Positions 52,808 through 62,732 are shown, counted from the first letter of the stretch. The stretch: 64,000 nucleotides of DNA from an uncultured Glaciecola sp. (GCA_947496235.1 CANMCE010000001.1:523689-587688); one strand, 5' to 3'. The notes: a model not told the origin generated them from the letters alone. Numbers and translations: made by a program.

Positions 52808-54796
52808 TTACTTATCGTTATTAGAAAAGCTGCCGCGAAGCTTGGTAATCCAAGCTCCAATCCCTTTGACTGCCTCGCTTCCTTTACTCAAAATCTCTCC
52901 GACTTCCTGTGCCAGCATTTCATGTTTAGAGCTCTCAGAATCTGGTAAGGGGGGTAGGATATGAGCAAAATAAGTCTTATCGAGGAACCAGTGTAACAGA
53001 CGTTCGCCCATAAAGGGTTTACCATTATTCATCGCCCTTGCACCTTTAATCATGTTTCGGATGTCATATTGTGTTGGGCTAATATCCGGTACCTGTTTAG
53101 GAATGTTGAGTAGCTTATAGACTCCAATCCGTGCCGTGCGAATGGAAGTTTCCATAGTAAAAATAATGTCGTTTCTAGTCTCAACGAACTGCCCAACTAG
53201 ACCTAGATTGGTACACCCTTCAGGTACTGGCTGAGGTCGGTCTCCTGCCGCACGTTTCATAAATTGAGCGGTAATGTAAGGCATGAGGGCGGTGCGGACT
53301 TTTGTTCTGGCCGCAACTTCTTCCAATTCGTCTTCTATGCCGAGATGATGGCAGAGTTCTGCGAGAATCTCTTTACCAGTGCATTGCGGCATAGGTTTTT
53401 TCACAAAATTTCCGTCTTTGTCCATCAGCAGGCCATATACCCAAACTACCAACGTATCTTCAGGTTGGCCCGGGAAATGTGGCTGACGGTTGATGGTGAC
53501 ACTTAGAAACCAATTAGAATCGGTGAAGGTGATGATCCCACCTGTCACTGTTCGCCCTGAATAAGGATCGTTGACCGAAAGCTCCGTCAATTTATCCACC
53601 AGAGGAGAGGATTTACAGGTTAGCGTTGCGGATTCCCATATCGATTGATCAACGTCACCGTAAAACTTCTCTGGTTTACCAAATACGGGGGATTTTTCGG
53701 CAAGATTTTTCCAGAGGCTCCAACCGCTGTTCTCGCCTGGATCATGACGGTCTACCTTCAAATCTGGCACCGTATTCATGTCACCATAGGCGGTGTTTTC
53801 TGTCATTGACCCGGTGAGTGCAAAGACCAGGTCGCCATCCGCCACGTCAATGCGTTGCTCTTCGCCTGCTACGGCACAGAGTATACCCGTAACTGTTTTT
53901 TTGTCGCTAGACTCCGTCATCTCGAGGTCATATACGCGAGTTTCAAGCTGAAACTTCACCCCTTGGTCGCGTAGCATATTAGCTAACGGTTTAATGAAAG
54001 TATCGAACTGATTGTATTTCGGGAAGACAAGAACAGACATGTCACCAAATCCGTCAATGGAATCGAGGAAACGATGCATGTAGAGCTTAGTTTCTAATAA
54101 GCTATGACAGTTCTTAAAGGCAAACATACTGCGGAAAAGTGACCAAAAATTACTTTCAAGAAAGCCTGTGCTGAAGTATTCCTCAATGGTGATATCATCG
54201 AGCTCTTCTTTGCGTTTAAGGAGCAGTCGTATCATTTCACGCTGCTGGGATTTCGAGAGACCGAAGTCGGTGAAATCCATGATCTCTCCGCAGTTATGCA
54301 TTAATCTGGCTTTAGAATAATTCGGGTCGTTGTCGTTGACCATGCGATACTCATCGAGGACTGAATATCCTTCAGGCAATTCGACCGCGGGTACGTCCTG
54401 AAACATATCCCACAGAGTGTCGTAGTTCCAGTTCATTTCACGGCCTCCACGAACGATATACCCGTCTTCCGGGTTACCAGAACCGTCCATGGAGCCACCT
54501 TCGACCGCCATTTCTTCCAGAATAGTGATGTTTTCTGGCGGCATATGTGCATCCCGGATTAAGTAAAAGGCAGCGGCCAGACCACCAATACCACCACCAA
54601 CGATATAGGCTTTTCGTTTTTCCACGCCCGGGGTAGGTAAGGGGCGATGTCTTGCATAGGGGCCGATGAAATCATGCGGTGGCAACGTGTTTGGTGGTCG
54701 ATGATGCCAGTAACCGGAAGTTGCGTCGGGTTCGTGCTCGAATCCCTCGGGTGCAGTTTTTCTAATCTCGAAGCCTGGAATATTTGGGTTGGCCAT
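52808..54796 (-). CDS. ohyA: Oleate hydratase (FAD-dependent, former myosin-cross-reactive antigen family)
   Basis: 662 residues. FAD Rossmann motif [18 protein letters not shown] near residue 65, then [28 protein letters not shown], the signature block of the family with its catalytic Glu, and [28 protein letters not shown] near the C-terminus. It adds water to the cis-9 double bond of oleic and related acids, giving 10-hydroxy fatty acids; this detoxifies unsaturated fatty acids. Strong GGAGATAG before the ATG. An unusual cargo gene for an ICE. Confidence 0.95.
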   Translation of the reverse strand: MANPNIPGFEIRKTAPEGFEHEPDATSGYWHHRPPNTLPPHDFIGPYARHRPLPTPGVEKRKAYIVGGGIGGLAAAFYLIRDAHMPPENITILEEMAVEGGSMDGSGNPEDGYIVRGGREMNWNYDTLWDMFQDVPAVELPEGYSVLDEYRMVNDNDPNYSKARLMHNCGEIMDFTDFGLSKSQQREMIRLLLKRKEELDDITIEEYFSTGFLESNFWSLFRSMFAFKNCHSLLETKLYMHRFLDSIDGFGDMSVLVFPKYNQFDTFIKPLANMLRDQGVKFQLETRVYDLEMTESSDKKTVTGILCAVAGEEQRIDVADGDLVFALTGSMTENTAYGDMNTVPDLKVDRHDPGENSGWSLWKNLAEKSPVFGKPEKFYGDVDQSIWESATLTCKSSPLVDKLTELSVNDPYSGRTVTGGIITFTDSNWFLSVTINRQPHFPGQPEDTLVVWVYGLLMDKDGNFVKKPMPQCTGKEILAELCHHLGIEDELEEVAARTKVRTALMPYITAQFMKRAAGDRPQPVPEGCTNLGLVGQFVETRNDIIFTMETSIRTARIGVYKLLNIPKQVPDISPTQYDIRNMIKGARAMNNGKPFMGERLLHWFLDKTYFAHILPPLPDSESSKHEMLAQEVGEILSKGSEAVKGIGAWITKLRGSFSNNDK

Positions 54797-55226
54797 GAGC
54801 TATCTCCTTTTTTTATAATGATTTTAGACTGAATGTCTAAACACCTTGAATTTAAGAGTAGCATATAATTTCTGGATATCAATTGATATTTGAATTTCGA
54901 CTGATATTTAAAGTTGGCTTGTCGTAGATCAATATTGCGCAAGTTCAGTGTAATTGATCCGATCCCCCTCATAAGAACTATAATTGAACACACACTCTAA
55001 ATAACTTATATGGACACCTCATGGCGTCAACCTTTTTGACTCCGATAAGTGACAACTGACAGAATAGTTGCAAGCATATATTCGGCTTCAATGAGCCCTG
55101 ATGAAAATCCGCACTTCCCGTCCTCATTAGTTCCATGGCTTTTTCAGCCAAGTTATTTACCAGGTTTTCGGGAAGTCGGTTCTACCTGTCAGAACATCAA
55201 CTTACATTAACAACTTAAGTAAATTT
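54797..55226. other. Non-coding stretch upstream of ohyA
   Basis: 430 bp of AT-rich DNA. It presumably contains the ohyA promoter near 54800-54900, where repeated ATTGATATTTGAA / ACTGATATTTAAA elements occur. Nothing else recognised. Confidence 0.4.
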
Positions 55227-55536
55227 TCACACGGCTTTATATGACTCTCCTGTTTTAACTATCGCCCATGCCATCCGGGCATTTTTGTTCGCTAAAGCGA
55301 CAATGGCTTTGTTAATGCCACTTTGGCTGATAATTTTTTTCAACCAAATCTGTAACTTATCACATCGTTCCGATGGCAACTCTTTTACCCTATAAACCAC
55401 AGCTCTGGCACCATGGATCAACAACCCACGTAAATAGGAGTCTCCCCGTTTTGTGCTCCCTAAAAGCCGGACTTTGCCACCACTGCTACGTTCTTTCGGA
55501 ACAAGGCCAAGATAACCCCGCTCATAGCTTTTTACA
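55227..55536 (-). pseudogene. IS110-family transposase, C-terminal fragment
   Basis: The frame reads SYERGYLGLVPKERSSGGKVRLLGSTKRGDSYLRGLLIHGARAVVYR ... IVALANKNARMAWAIVKTGE, the C-terminal transposase_20 domain of IS110/IS116 elements. The N-terminal RuvC-like part is missing beyond about 55536. No terminal structure visible. Confidence 0.85.
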
Positions 55537-55633
55537 GTAGTAGTTTTATTGTGATGCTATCTGATAAAGGGACCGATTGATTATTGTCATGCCATTAGCA
55601 TCAAGAGCATTTCGTTTTTAGTGGTAAGTTGAC

Positions 55634-55652
55634 TGCAACGAGTGGTAAGACG
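55634..55652. repeat. 19-bp inverted repeat, right of oleate hydratase module
   Basis: TGCAACGAGTGGTAAGACG, the exact inverse of 52022-52040. It is one of four GTGGTAA repeats in 55620-55705 (about 55621, 55642, 55664 and 55696). Serial short repeats at an end are typical of IS21-like or Tn7-like transposon ends. The rest of 55537-55774 has no gene. Confidence 0.7.
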
Positions 55653-55774
55653 CTTTGAAATTAGTGGTAAAGAGCGACTGCAAAGAGGTGGTAAGTTAAA
55701 TGCCATTAACCAATTTCAGGCCATCCCGAGCCAAACAACAATTTAGCACACACGGTTATGGTGAATTATCTGAA

Positions 55775-58700
55775 TCAATTATTCCCCGAAATTTCTTCCG
55801 TCGCCTCCTGACGCAGTTTCTGGGCATCCATTCCGTTTAGCCGCTCAATGGCTCTGTCTGCGGCACTTTGACGGTTTCCATCAACGTTTAGCGTACTTCC
55901 TGAGCCAGTGAGTCTTTCCAGATCCAGTGACGGTATTTCAGGTAGGTTGCCCGTGATCGACAAGATGCCTATCCATTCATCCAGATTGACTTGGCTCCAA
56001 TCTACCTGGTTTAACTGACTCGCGGTCAAACCTTCACAGTTTGGTGACTTGGCACTGCCCCAACCAAGACCCAATTGAGGACGTACTTGTTCTTGAATGA
56101 TCCGTGAAAGTGGCGAAGTAAAGCAGCAATATGACTGCCGTTTTTCAACACAGGCACCTAAGAACCTAGACTTGCAGTAAGAACCTACATAGTGGCAACT
56201 CTTCAATACCCGCTTAGCGTTCATCTCAAACTCACTCTGCTCACATTTCCAGATAAGTTGAATGAGGATCATGGTGACCGAATAAATCATGTAGGCCGTC
56301 ATAACCGTACTCAGAACCGCGCCCGCAGCGCCCCCCAGGGCAAAGTTACCGCCCGAAACGACACCATCGGCTCCAACCGCGCCACCAACGTTGCTAAACA
56401 GTGCCGATTGCGCCCCCGAACCAAAGGTCGTACCTACCCATTCAGCCGTTTTGTTGGTCAACACCTGCATAAAGCCAGTCGCAGCTTGCTCCGCTCCCGC
56501 GCCAGCAGCCGTTGATGGCCCAGCCCCCATGAGAGAGTCCCATGCAGACACAAAAGGCTCTTTAACCGCACTCCAGGTACTCGTTATCGGTTCCCTGAGC
56601 GTATTCCACGAACCATAGATTGCCGAAGACGGATTCATGGCCATGACTGCCGTATCAAGCTTGTTGACCGCCACTATCATCGTGATGTAGTCCGATAACG
56701 ACACGCCACTTGGCTTTTCACAGCAATCCACTATGCCGCCAACGGCTTTTTTGCACTGGCCAGCATTACCTTTAAAGACCGTACACTCGACGTTATCTTG
56801 GCCATCAGCGCCCGTGCATGACATATCATTGGTCATAAACTGCGCCGCATTAAGCATCGCAGCTGCTTCTGCAAAGTTAGCCTGCTTGATTGACTCTGGC
56901 TCTAAACAATCTGTGCCCATACAGCGAACTGGCCCCTCACAGTTGTATTGAGTTTCCATTCGAGCATTTTGCACTTCAACGCTTTGTCCGCAGTCATACA
57001 CCAAACTTTGGATATAACAGAAGCCTTCATGACCAGCCCCGCCTTCAGTGCATTCGGTTCTGACATACTGGCAGGCAGGGTTTTGCTCTAGCGCGGCACA
57101 CGTATTGGTGGTCGTGTTTTGTCCGTTATTGACGATGGTTTGTGTATTACCATTGGCATCTACCCAGCTATCTGAGCTGCCCATGTTGAACTCTGGATGA
57201 GCAGTCGAAGCATTGTAGGTCGCTCTTGCCCTCCAGCATGAGAGCCCCAGTCCATCAGAACTGCCGCGACTGGTTAAATGAGCAGGAGACGAAACTACCG
57301 CCGGATAAAGGCTTCCAAGTTTGGCCAACTCGCCACTACCAACCGTTAACCCATCGATTCGTTTTGTGCCCGTATCCAAACACTGCCACTGCACCGCAGT
57401 GAACTGATCTGTTTGCATCAAGCATTGGTCTATGCCCGGATCACTTGATTGATGAACAACGTCCTGCTCTAAGTACTTGCCGGAGAAGGTCAATGAAGCT
57501 CTCAGTTTCGCAGGAGCCAAACACTTCTGAACTTCTCGGCTGCAAGTATCGAAATCGACTTTATTCCAGCCGGATTCACATCTGGAACGAGTGACTTCCT
57601 GAGGTTCATGCCACGAAATAATCGACCCATTGACGACTTTACACAATGAACCAACCAAGGTTCCTTTTGGACAGGTCATTTCAGGGTATTTAATGGACGG
57701 TTTCGTCTCAGTCACCGTTTCCTTATTGCCCGTCAGTGAGAGTGTCGTTTTCCAGCCATTTGCCTTGGACGGCGACTCGGTGATTTTTATCTCAGTATTT
57801 TGATTATCAAACACTCTCAGCGTCGCGTTTCCAGTTTGCATGGTGCTGCTGTGCTGTGGAACAAAGCTGAGCGTTTCAGAGCTAAAGCAACCGCGCTCAA
57901 TGGACCAGCTTTGTTGATGGGTTTCAGCGGATACACGTCGCTCTAACTGACACTGAGTAAGCGTGCTGATCTTCTCGCATACCTGGTAATCCGGTACATG
58001 CTTGGTTTCAGTAAATGGCGTAATCGTCTGAGTAGGCTCACAGGCCTCAAAACTATTTGGCATAAGGTTGGATACCACACACTTTGGATCGCTGGTTTGC
58101 AAACCACAGTCATAGGTATCGGTAAAACGAATGCATTCACCTTTATCATTGGTTTCGGCACATACTGACGACATGAATCCACAGGAAGGATTCGCTTCAA
58201 GCACTTGGCAGGCCTGATTTTCAATCCCCTTATAGCTTTCGTCATCCACACTGACTTGTACACGCCGACACAAAGGCGATATGCCAGCAACTGGGCTTGG
58301 TGCAAAGTAGGATTCACAAACTGAAACACCATTGACCACCGTACATCCGTTGGTTGAAGACGGCTGATCCGTGCATTGAATGCTGTAGTCTGAAAACTTC
58401 GTCGGGATATCCGCTGCTTGTTCGATACAGGACTGTGGTGACCAACTATCATTCATCACCACCTTGGTTGGATCAAAACGCACCTTGATGCGTGCATACC
58501 CCTCACCACTGCCCGTAACCGATACGCGAATTTTTACCGGCACTTCTAAACCTGGTTCTACCGCTTTTAGCTTGGCAGTGAGATCGGTATTTGGATTGCG
58601 CTCCCAGCTGGTACTGAGCTCGCAGCGACCTGCCGTTTCTGGTGGAAAGTTATTGTTCGGCCCAGACCAGACTTTCTGATCGCCAAGCCACACTTGCATG

Positions 58701-59071
58701 TAGTCATCCCATTTGGCGTACTCAAGAACGGCTGAGGTAATCGCATCGGGATTCACGACTTTGAGTGTGATGGCCTGTTCAAACACCTTACAACGGCCAC
58801 TCCAGTAGTTGTCGCCAATTCGTCCTATCCAAACTTCAAGACACCCCTCACCACAAGAGCGAAGGTTCATCGGCCCTGAAACATGCTCAATGATGCCTGC
58901 CGTGTAATCGTGAGTAATAGTGCAGCTGTTAACCGCTGTATTGAGCCTGTCACATTGCTGGTAATTTGGGCTGCCTTCACCTTGAGACTCACAGCCGGGG
59001 AAGCTTTGGGTTAATTCACATGAGCCAACCCAATCTATCCACGACATCTGTACCGGTGGATGGCCTTGCAC
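55775..59071 (-). pseudogene. traN: TraN, outer-membrane mating protein, 5'-truncated
   Basis: About 1098 codons of a Cys-rich TraN protein, with the conserved C-terminal region (CHYVGSYCKSRFLGACVEKRQSYCCFTSPLSRII) and a hydrophobic stretch near 915-940. TraN is the outer-membrane recipient-contact protein and needs a signal peptide; here none exists. The open frame begins at a GTG (59071) without a ribosome-binding site, five codons from an in-frame stop at 59084-59086, next to int. The 5' end has been lost in the backbone deletion. Confidence 0.85.
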
Positions 59072-59092
59072 CAGATGGTGACGTTACGTCTA

Positions 59093-59166
59093 TGAGTACA
59101 GCGCCAGAACCCAAAGCAGAAACACGTAAACAATCATTAAAATCAAAACTAGGGCTGGGCTTATAA
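59093..59166 (+). pseudogene. Remnant of the small gene upstream of int
   Basis: A plus-strand frame ends with MSTAPEPKAETRKQSLKSKL and four more residues, stop at 59164-59166, one base before the int start. In SXT relatives a small gene (s003) lies in this position, co-transcribed with int. The frame continues upstream to 58966, but that part is antisense to traN. It is best read as the 3' end of the small gene joined to traN by the deletion. Translational coupling to int may persist. Confidence 0.5.
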
Positions 59167-59167
59167 C

Positions 59168-60409
59168 ATGGCGTTATCAGTTAGCTGGCTCGATGCCAGG
59201 TTAAATAAAGAAGCAAAAGAAACCGTAGTAAAAGCCGACCGAGATGGGCTAAGTGCTCGGGTATCGCCCAAGGGCAAAATTGTTTTTCAGTTTCGTTATC
59301 GGTTCGATGGCAAGCAACAGCGGGTAGACATAGGTACTTACCCCCTTATGAAGCTTGCTGAAGCCAGGAATGAGCTGGATAGGTTAAGGGCAGTACTTGA
59401 TCAAGGCCGAAACCCCAAGCTCTACCTACAGCAGGAACGGGCTAAGTATTCTGCTAATCAAAGCTTCGAATCGATTTTTCGAGACTGGATAGACTCTGCC
59501 GGTAAGCAAGGACTAAAGGAGAAAACGTGGCACTACCAAAAACGCAGCAGTGAAATATACTTGCTGCCCCGACTTGGCAAGTACCCATTAACTGACATCA
59601 ATGAATTGTCCTTGCGAAATTGTCTTCGTGAGGTTTCGGAGTCGTCCCCTTCAAACACAGAACGTCTGGTGTCTGTGCTGCACAAGTTTTATGACTGGCT
59701 GATTGATGAACAAATTTTGGAAATTAACGCTGCCGCTGGGATCACAGCAAAAAAGGTTGGCGGTAAAAAAGGAAAACGAACTCGGGTGCTAAATGACAAC
59801 GAGATCAGGATACTTTGGCGCTATTTGCACGAGTCAAAAATCACTGAGAAGAATCGCATCTACATAAAACTGCTTCTCTTATTGGGAGGGCGCAAGGGCG
59901 AACTCATTCAAGCTGAAAAGCATCACTTTGACTTGCAATCTGCAATGTGGACAGTGCCCATAGAGATCCGCAAACAAGGTGAGAAAATTGGAGCGCCGAT
60001 CATGCGGCCATTGATTAGGCCTGCTATCGAGCTGATTGAACTGGCGATGCAGATGAGCAAATCAACTTACTTGTTTCCCGCGAACGGACAAGAAGAGCTT
60101 GCCACAAATGGCTTTGATACCACTATTCCTAACAATGTGAAAATCTGGGCTCGCAGATCGCTCGGTATTGAGATGGAACACTGGTCTATGCATGATCTTC
60201 GCAGAACGATGCGAACGCGAATGTCTGCCATCACGACGCAAGAAGTTGCCGAGTTGATGATTGGCCACAGCAAAAAAGGGTTGGATGCTATCTACAACCA
60301 ATATCAGTACCTGGATGAAATGCGTCATGCTTACGACGTTTGGTATCAACAGCTAGAGACCATCATCGAGCCGACAGGCTTTCCATTCAACTGGCGTTTC
60401 GGACAATAA
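59168..60409 (+). CDS. int: SXT-type tyrosine recombinase (integrase)
   Basis: 413 residues. N-terminal arm-binding domain (residues 1-90, GLSARVSPKGKIVFQFRYRFDGKQQRVDIGTYP), core-binding domain (about 105-195) and catalytic domain with Arg in LLLLGGRKGELIQ, Lys following, His-x-x-Arg in MHDLRRTMRT, His in MIGHSKKG and nucleophile Tyr in YNQYQYLDE. It inserts and excises the ICE at prfC. Its natural upstream promoter may have been lost with the deletion, which would affect excision. Confidence 0.95.
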   Translation: MALSVSWLDARLNKEAKETVVKADRDGLSARVSPKGKIVFQFRYRFDGKQQRVDIGTYPLMKLAEARNELDRLRAVLDQGRNPKLYLQQERAKYSANQSFESIFRDWIDSAGKQGLKEKTWHYQKRSSEIYLLPRLGKYPLTDINELSLRNCLREVSESSPSNTERLVSVLHKFYDWLIDEQILEINAAAGITAKKVGGKKGKRTRVLNDNEIRILWRYLHESKITEKNRIYIKLLLLLGGRKGELIQAEKHHFDLQSAMWTVPIEIRKQGEKIGAPIMRPLIRPAIELIELAMQMSKSTYLFPANGQEELATNGFDTTIPNNVKIWARRSLGIEMEHWSMHDLRRTMRTRMSAITTQEVAELMIGHSKKGLDAIYNQYQYLDEMRHAYDVWYQQLETIIEPTGFPFNWRFGQ

Positions 60410-60412
60410 AAT

Positions 60413-60442
60413 AAAAGAAAGAGGCTCAGTCCTCTTTCTTTT
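60413..60442. terminator. Bidirectional terminator between int and xis
   Basis: Perfect 12-bp arms AAAAGAAAGAGG / CCTCTTTCTTTT with a 6-nt loop. It overlaps the 3' end of xis and lies just after int. T-rich flanks on both strands suit termination in both directions. Confidence 0.8.
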
Positions 60443-60620
60443 CATACTCTTCTAGGTCTTCAATGTGCCACAGCTTGTTTCGTGTATTTCGGTTGATACG
60501 AGGTTGCGGCAAGCTGCCATCTTTTATTCTTCGCCAAAGCGTCGTATAGCTAATGTGGTAACGAGCCATCACTTCGTAAGACGTTAGAAAAGGGGTTACT
60601 TGGTGAGCTACTGCTGTCAT
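60426..60620 (-). CDS. xis: Excisionase/recombination directionality factor (AlpA/MerR-like HTH)
   Basis: 64 residues from the ATG at 60620, chosen because CAGGAGA lies 7 nt upstream; two earlier ATGs are possible. A winged-helix MerR/AlpA-like fold: FLTSYEVMARYHISYTTLWRRIKDGSLPQPRI. Xis binds attachment-site DNA and turns Int towards excision. Convergent with int, as in SXT, and expressed from the attachment-site side. Confidence 0.88.
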   Translation of the reverse strand: MTAVAHQVTPFLTSYEVMARYHISYTTLWRRIKDGSLPQPRINRNTRNKLWHIEDLEEYEKKED

Positions 60621-60828
60621 CTGCATTCTCCTGAAAATCAATGTAAAGCTATCATCGCCTGATTCATCACTTGTTGATGGTCAGAAAGATGCATGATTTG
60701 TTCAGAAGATCAGCCTTATCAAAACACAAATGTTGCTATTAGGTACTTTTCAGCTCAAACCTATGAATAACAAGGGCTACAAGGCGGTTTGTGTCATGAA
60801 TAGCAATCAACACGCCTAACGAGAAAAA

Positions 60829-60851
60829 TTTGTACACACTGTTTGTACACT
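60829..60851. promoter_or_regulatory. Putative integrase arm-site pair 1 (int side)
   Basis: TTTGTACACACT at 60829-60840 and TTTGTACACT at 60842-60851, 13 bp apart start to start. Same motif and phasing as at 1564-1587. Confidence 0.6.
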
Positions 60852-61066
60852 CGCAACGATGACACACCAAAAACCACAATGACGAACCCTTTAAATTCAT
60901 AAGCTTATAAACAAAAAACTAGAGATGATCGCATTTATTCCGCTTTTGTAATGTCGAAACCAAAGTGCCAAAAGCAGGAGGTACTTTCTTCATCAAAACC
61001 AGTAACAGCAAGGCCTACAGCCAGATTTGTGTCATGGAAATTTCGCCAAAGGCCTCTAAAACGGAA

Positions 61067-61090
61067 TTTGTACTCAAGTTTGTACACACT
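61067..61090. promoter_or_regulatory. Putative integrase arm-site pair 2 (int side)
   Basis: TTTGTACTC at 61067-61075 and TTTGTACACACT at 61079-61090, 12 bp apart start to start. It lies 134 bp from the core at 61224. Confidence 0.6.
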
Positions 61091-61201
61091 TTCCGAGGTT
61101 ACGCTTGAACATCATTGAAAAGCAAAGAAACGAGAAAAAGACAAAAAGCCTTTAAATTCAGTACGTAGAGATGTGATTGTGGTGTGCAATGAAAGGTGGT
61201 T

Positions 61202-61294
61202 TTAAGCGTTGAAAGGCTGGGCGGCATCCGGGTGCGAGATAATAGCGAAAGTTCTTCGCTTATTAATTTCTTTTAAATAATTGGCGTTTGCCAT
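61202..61294 (-). pseudogene. Displaced host prfC 5' end
   Basis: From the ATG at 61294 the frame reads [20 protein letters not shown] then HPDA, matching RF3, and after the core runs into ICE sequence and stops at 61202. This is the original start of host prfC, cut off by integration. Its promoter presumably still fires into the ICE end. Confidence 0.92.
61224..61240. repeat. Attachment-site core, int side
   Basis: 17 bp identical to 1477-1493. DNA to its right is host; DNA to its left is ICE. Confidence 0.93.
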
Positions 61295-61370
61295 GTAGCT
61301 ACAATCCCAATACGTCAAAATAGATTACTAATAAAACTTACCAGCTAAGCTTTTGAAATAATGAGATTTT

Positions 61371-61392
61371 AAAAGACCTTTCTCGTCTTTTT
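61371..61392. terminator. Hairpin terminator in host flank
   Basis: AAAAGAC-CTTTCTC-GTCTTTTT. T-runs on both strands allow bidirectional termination. It could end the DUF1772 gene. The rest of 61295-61547 shows only the original upstream region of prfC. Confidence 0.55.
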
Positions 61393-61547
61393 AGAAAGCA
61401 AGCAGAAGTAAGCATTATTAATTTTGTGCGTATTATACAGTTAAGCGCGCCAAAGGCACGTCTGGAATTGCTTTTTTGTCATTTGCATGCAATAAAAATT
61501 GCCTCTAGCGCGACTAAATACTCGGAATTATGCAGCTCAAATTACAG

Positions 61548-62000
61548 TCATATGGGCGTCGAAATCCTATACAGAAGTAACATGAAACAAAATAAACAGC
61601 TGATGGTTCTAATATGATTCCAGCGAGTCCAAACAGTCAAATAAGTTGTCCACATTGCCGCTAGTTGCTCTTTTGGTGCATCTCTTAGGGCATTATTAAG
61701 CGGTACATTTTTGACCGCAGTGCAGGCAAACATTCCAAAAAAGTATATTAACCCAGCGATTCTTACGTAAAGGTCGTTTGTAAGAAAAACTAGCATCAAA
61801 CTACTTAAGGTGGAAGCAAAAAAGATGGGCATAAACAAAGATTTTAGGATGACTCTATTAATACAGTTCATACAGACTACTGCGGTATGATCTGGTAATA
61901 GAGCCAAACTTTTCATCATAAAACTAGAAAACACAAAGTAAACCCCTGCCATTAAGCCACTACTAACTAGCGTAAAAAGTAAAAGCATTTGTTGAAACAT
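61548..62000 (-). CDS. DUF1772-family membrane protein
   Basis: 150 residues, four hydrophobic segments (about 8-28, 55-75, 82-100, 130-145). SGLMAGVYFVFSSFMM, FMPIFFASTLSS and a conserved region PLNNALR match the DUF1772/anthrone-oxygenase-like family. Divergent from a marR gene with a perfect palindrome between them, so it is probably MarR-controlled. Function unknown. Confidence 0.85.
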   Translation of the reverse strand: MFQQMLLLFTLVSSGLMAGVYFVFSSFMMKSLALLPDHTAVVCMNCINRVILKSLFMPIFFASTLSSLMLVFLTNDLYVRIAGLIYFFGMFACTAVKNVPLNNALRDAPKEQLAAMWTTYLTVWTRWNHIRTISCLFCFMLLLYRISTPI

Positions 62001-62141
62001 TATGTTGCACCGGTTAATTACTTAGGAATGCCGAGCTTAATAAATGTTGAAAACACAAACTTTGCAGAAATTTCAAGCTACTTGACTGAACGTGCATTTT
62101 TTAATGGTTAAAAAAATTACTTGATTAAAATTAAATTCAAC

Positions 62142-62165
62142 ATATACTTGACCAATCAAGTATAT
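62142..62165. promoter_or_regulatory. MarR-type operator
   Basis: ATATACTTG-ACCAAT-CAAGTATAT, perfect 9-bp arms, 20 bp upstream of marR and between it and the DUF1772 gene. A half-site TTACTTGATT lies at about 62117. MarR proteins typically autorepress at such dyads. Confidence 0.75.
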
Positions 62166-62184
62166 TTTAAGTTTAAGGTTATTT

Positions 62185-62604
62185 ATGTCTACGACAAATC
62201 AAAGCGCCATTGTACGTACTTTATGGACAAGTACTGGCGTAATATCAAAACATTTGGATAACAGCCTTGGAGCTGTACATGGAATAGGGCTAACAGAGTA
62301 CATGGTGCTTCTAAGCTTATCAGAAGCGCCAAATCAATCATTGCGACGCATCGATATTGCAGAAGCGCTATCAAGAACTGCATCTGGCATTACCCGGCTA
62401 CTCATGCCGATGGAAAAAATTGGATTGGTTGAGAAACAAGCAAATGAAAGAGATGCCCGAGTGAGTTTGGTTAAACTAACTTCTACGGGGGAATCTTTGC
62501 TTAAAAACGCCACTGTCACTTTTGAGAAAAAAGCTGAAACCCTGTTAAAAAATTTAACTGATAAGCAAACGTCGAGTCTATTAAATTTGCTAACCAATAT
62601 CTGA
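62185..62604 (+). CDS. MarR-family transcriptional regulator
   Basis: 139 residues. Winged helix with QSLRRIDIAEALSRTASGITRLLMPMEKIGLVEKQANERDARVSLVKLT (about 52-100), the DxR wing typical of MarR. Host gene, divergent from the DUF1772 membrane protein. Ligand unknown. Confidence 0.9.
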   Translation: MSTTNQSAIVRTLWTSTGVISKHLDNSLGAVHGIGLTEYMVLLSLSEAPNQSLRRIDIAEALSRTASGITRLLMPMEKIGLVEKQANERDARVSLVKLTSTGESLLKNATVTFEKKAETLLKNLTDKQTSSLLNLLTNI

Positions 62605-62732
62605 TATTTTAAGCGAGAGCACAGCGTAGACTTTAGGCTGACCGGGCAAAAGTCGCGTTCTCTAAAAGGGAAACTTTTGCCCCACACTATCGCGTAGTCG
62701 GCAGGCTTTTAAAGACAACTTTCAGCACGTCA

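Larger units (their letters stand above)
60770..61160. repeat. Degenerate tandem duplication in the int-side attachment region
   Basis: Two diverged copies of a block, about 130 bp each and offset by 238 bp, share TTTGTGTCATG (60788, 61026), a TTTGTACAC-type pair (60829/60842, 61067/61079) and CCTTTAAATTCA (60888, 61149). The region 60642-61223 has no gene. It is the DNA between xis and the core, so it should be a recombination arm. Confidence 0.65.
1477..61240. mobile_element. SXT/R391-family ICE inserted in prfC, backbone-deleted
   Basis: The element is bounded by two copies of a 17-bp core, GCATCCGGGTGCGAGAT, both inside prfC 5' coding sequence. Insertion in the 5' end of prfC, SetR/SetC/SetD control genes, traFHG, the ssb-bet-exo block, radC/cobS/cobT-like genes and convergent int/xis are the known signature of the SXT/R391 family. 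Cargo sits in the two family hotspots beside traF and beside traN. The stretch that should carry oriT, relaxase, coupling protein and most mating-pore genes between int and traN is missing. Excision looks possible; self-transfer does not. Confidence 0.95.

Noticed and set aside
58966..59092. Plus-strand N-terminal extension of the frame before int as a real gene
   Set aside because: It is antisense to clear traN coding sequence; only the last 24 codons look native.
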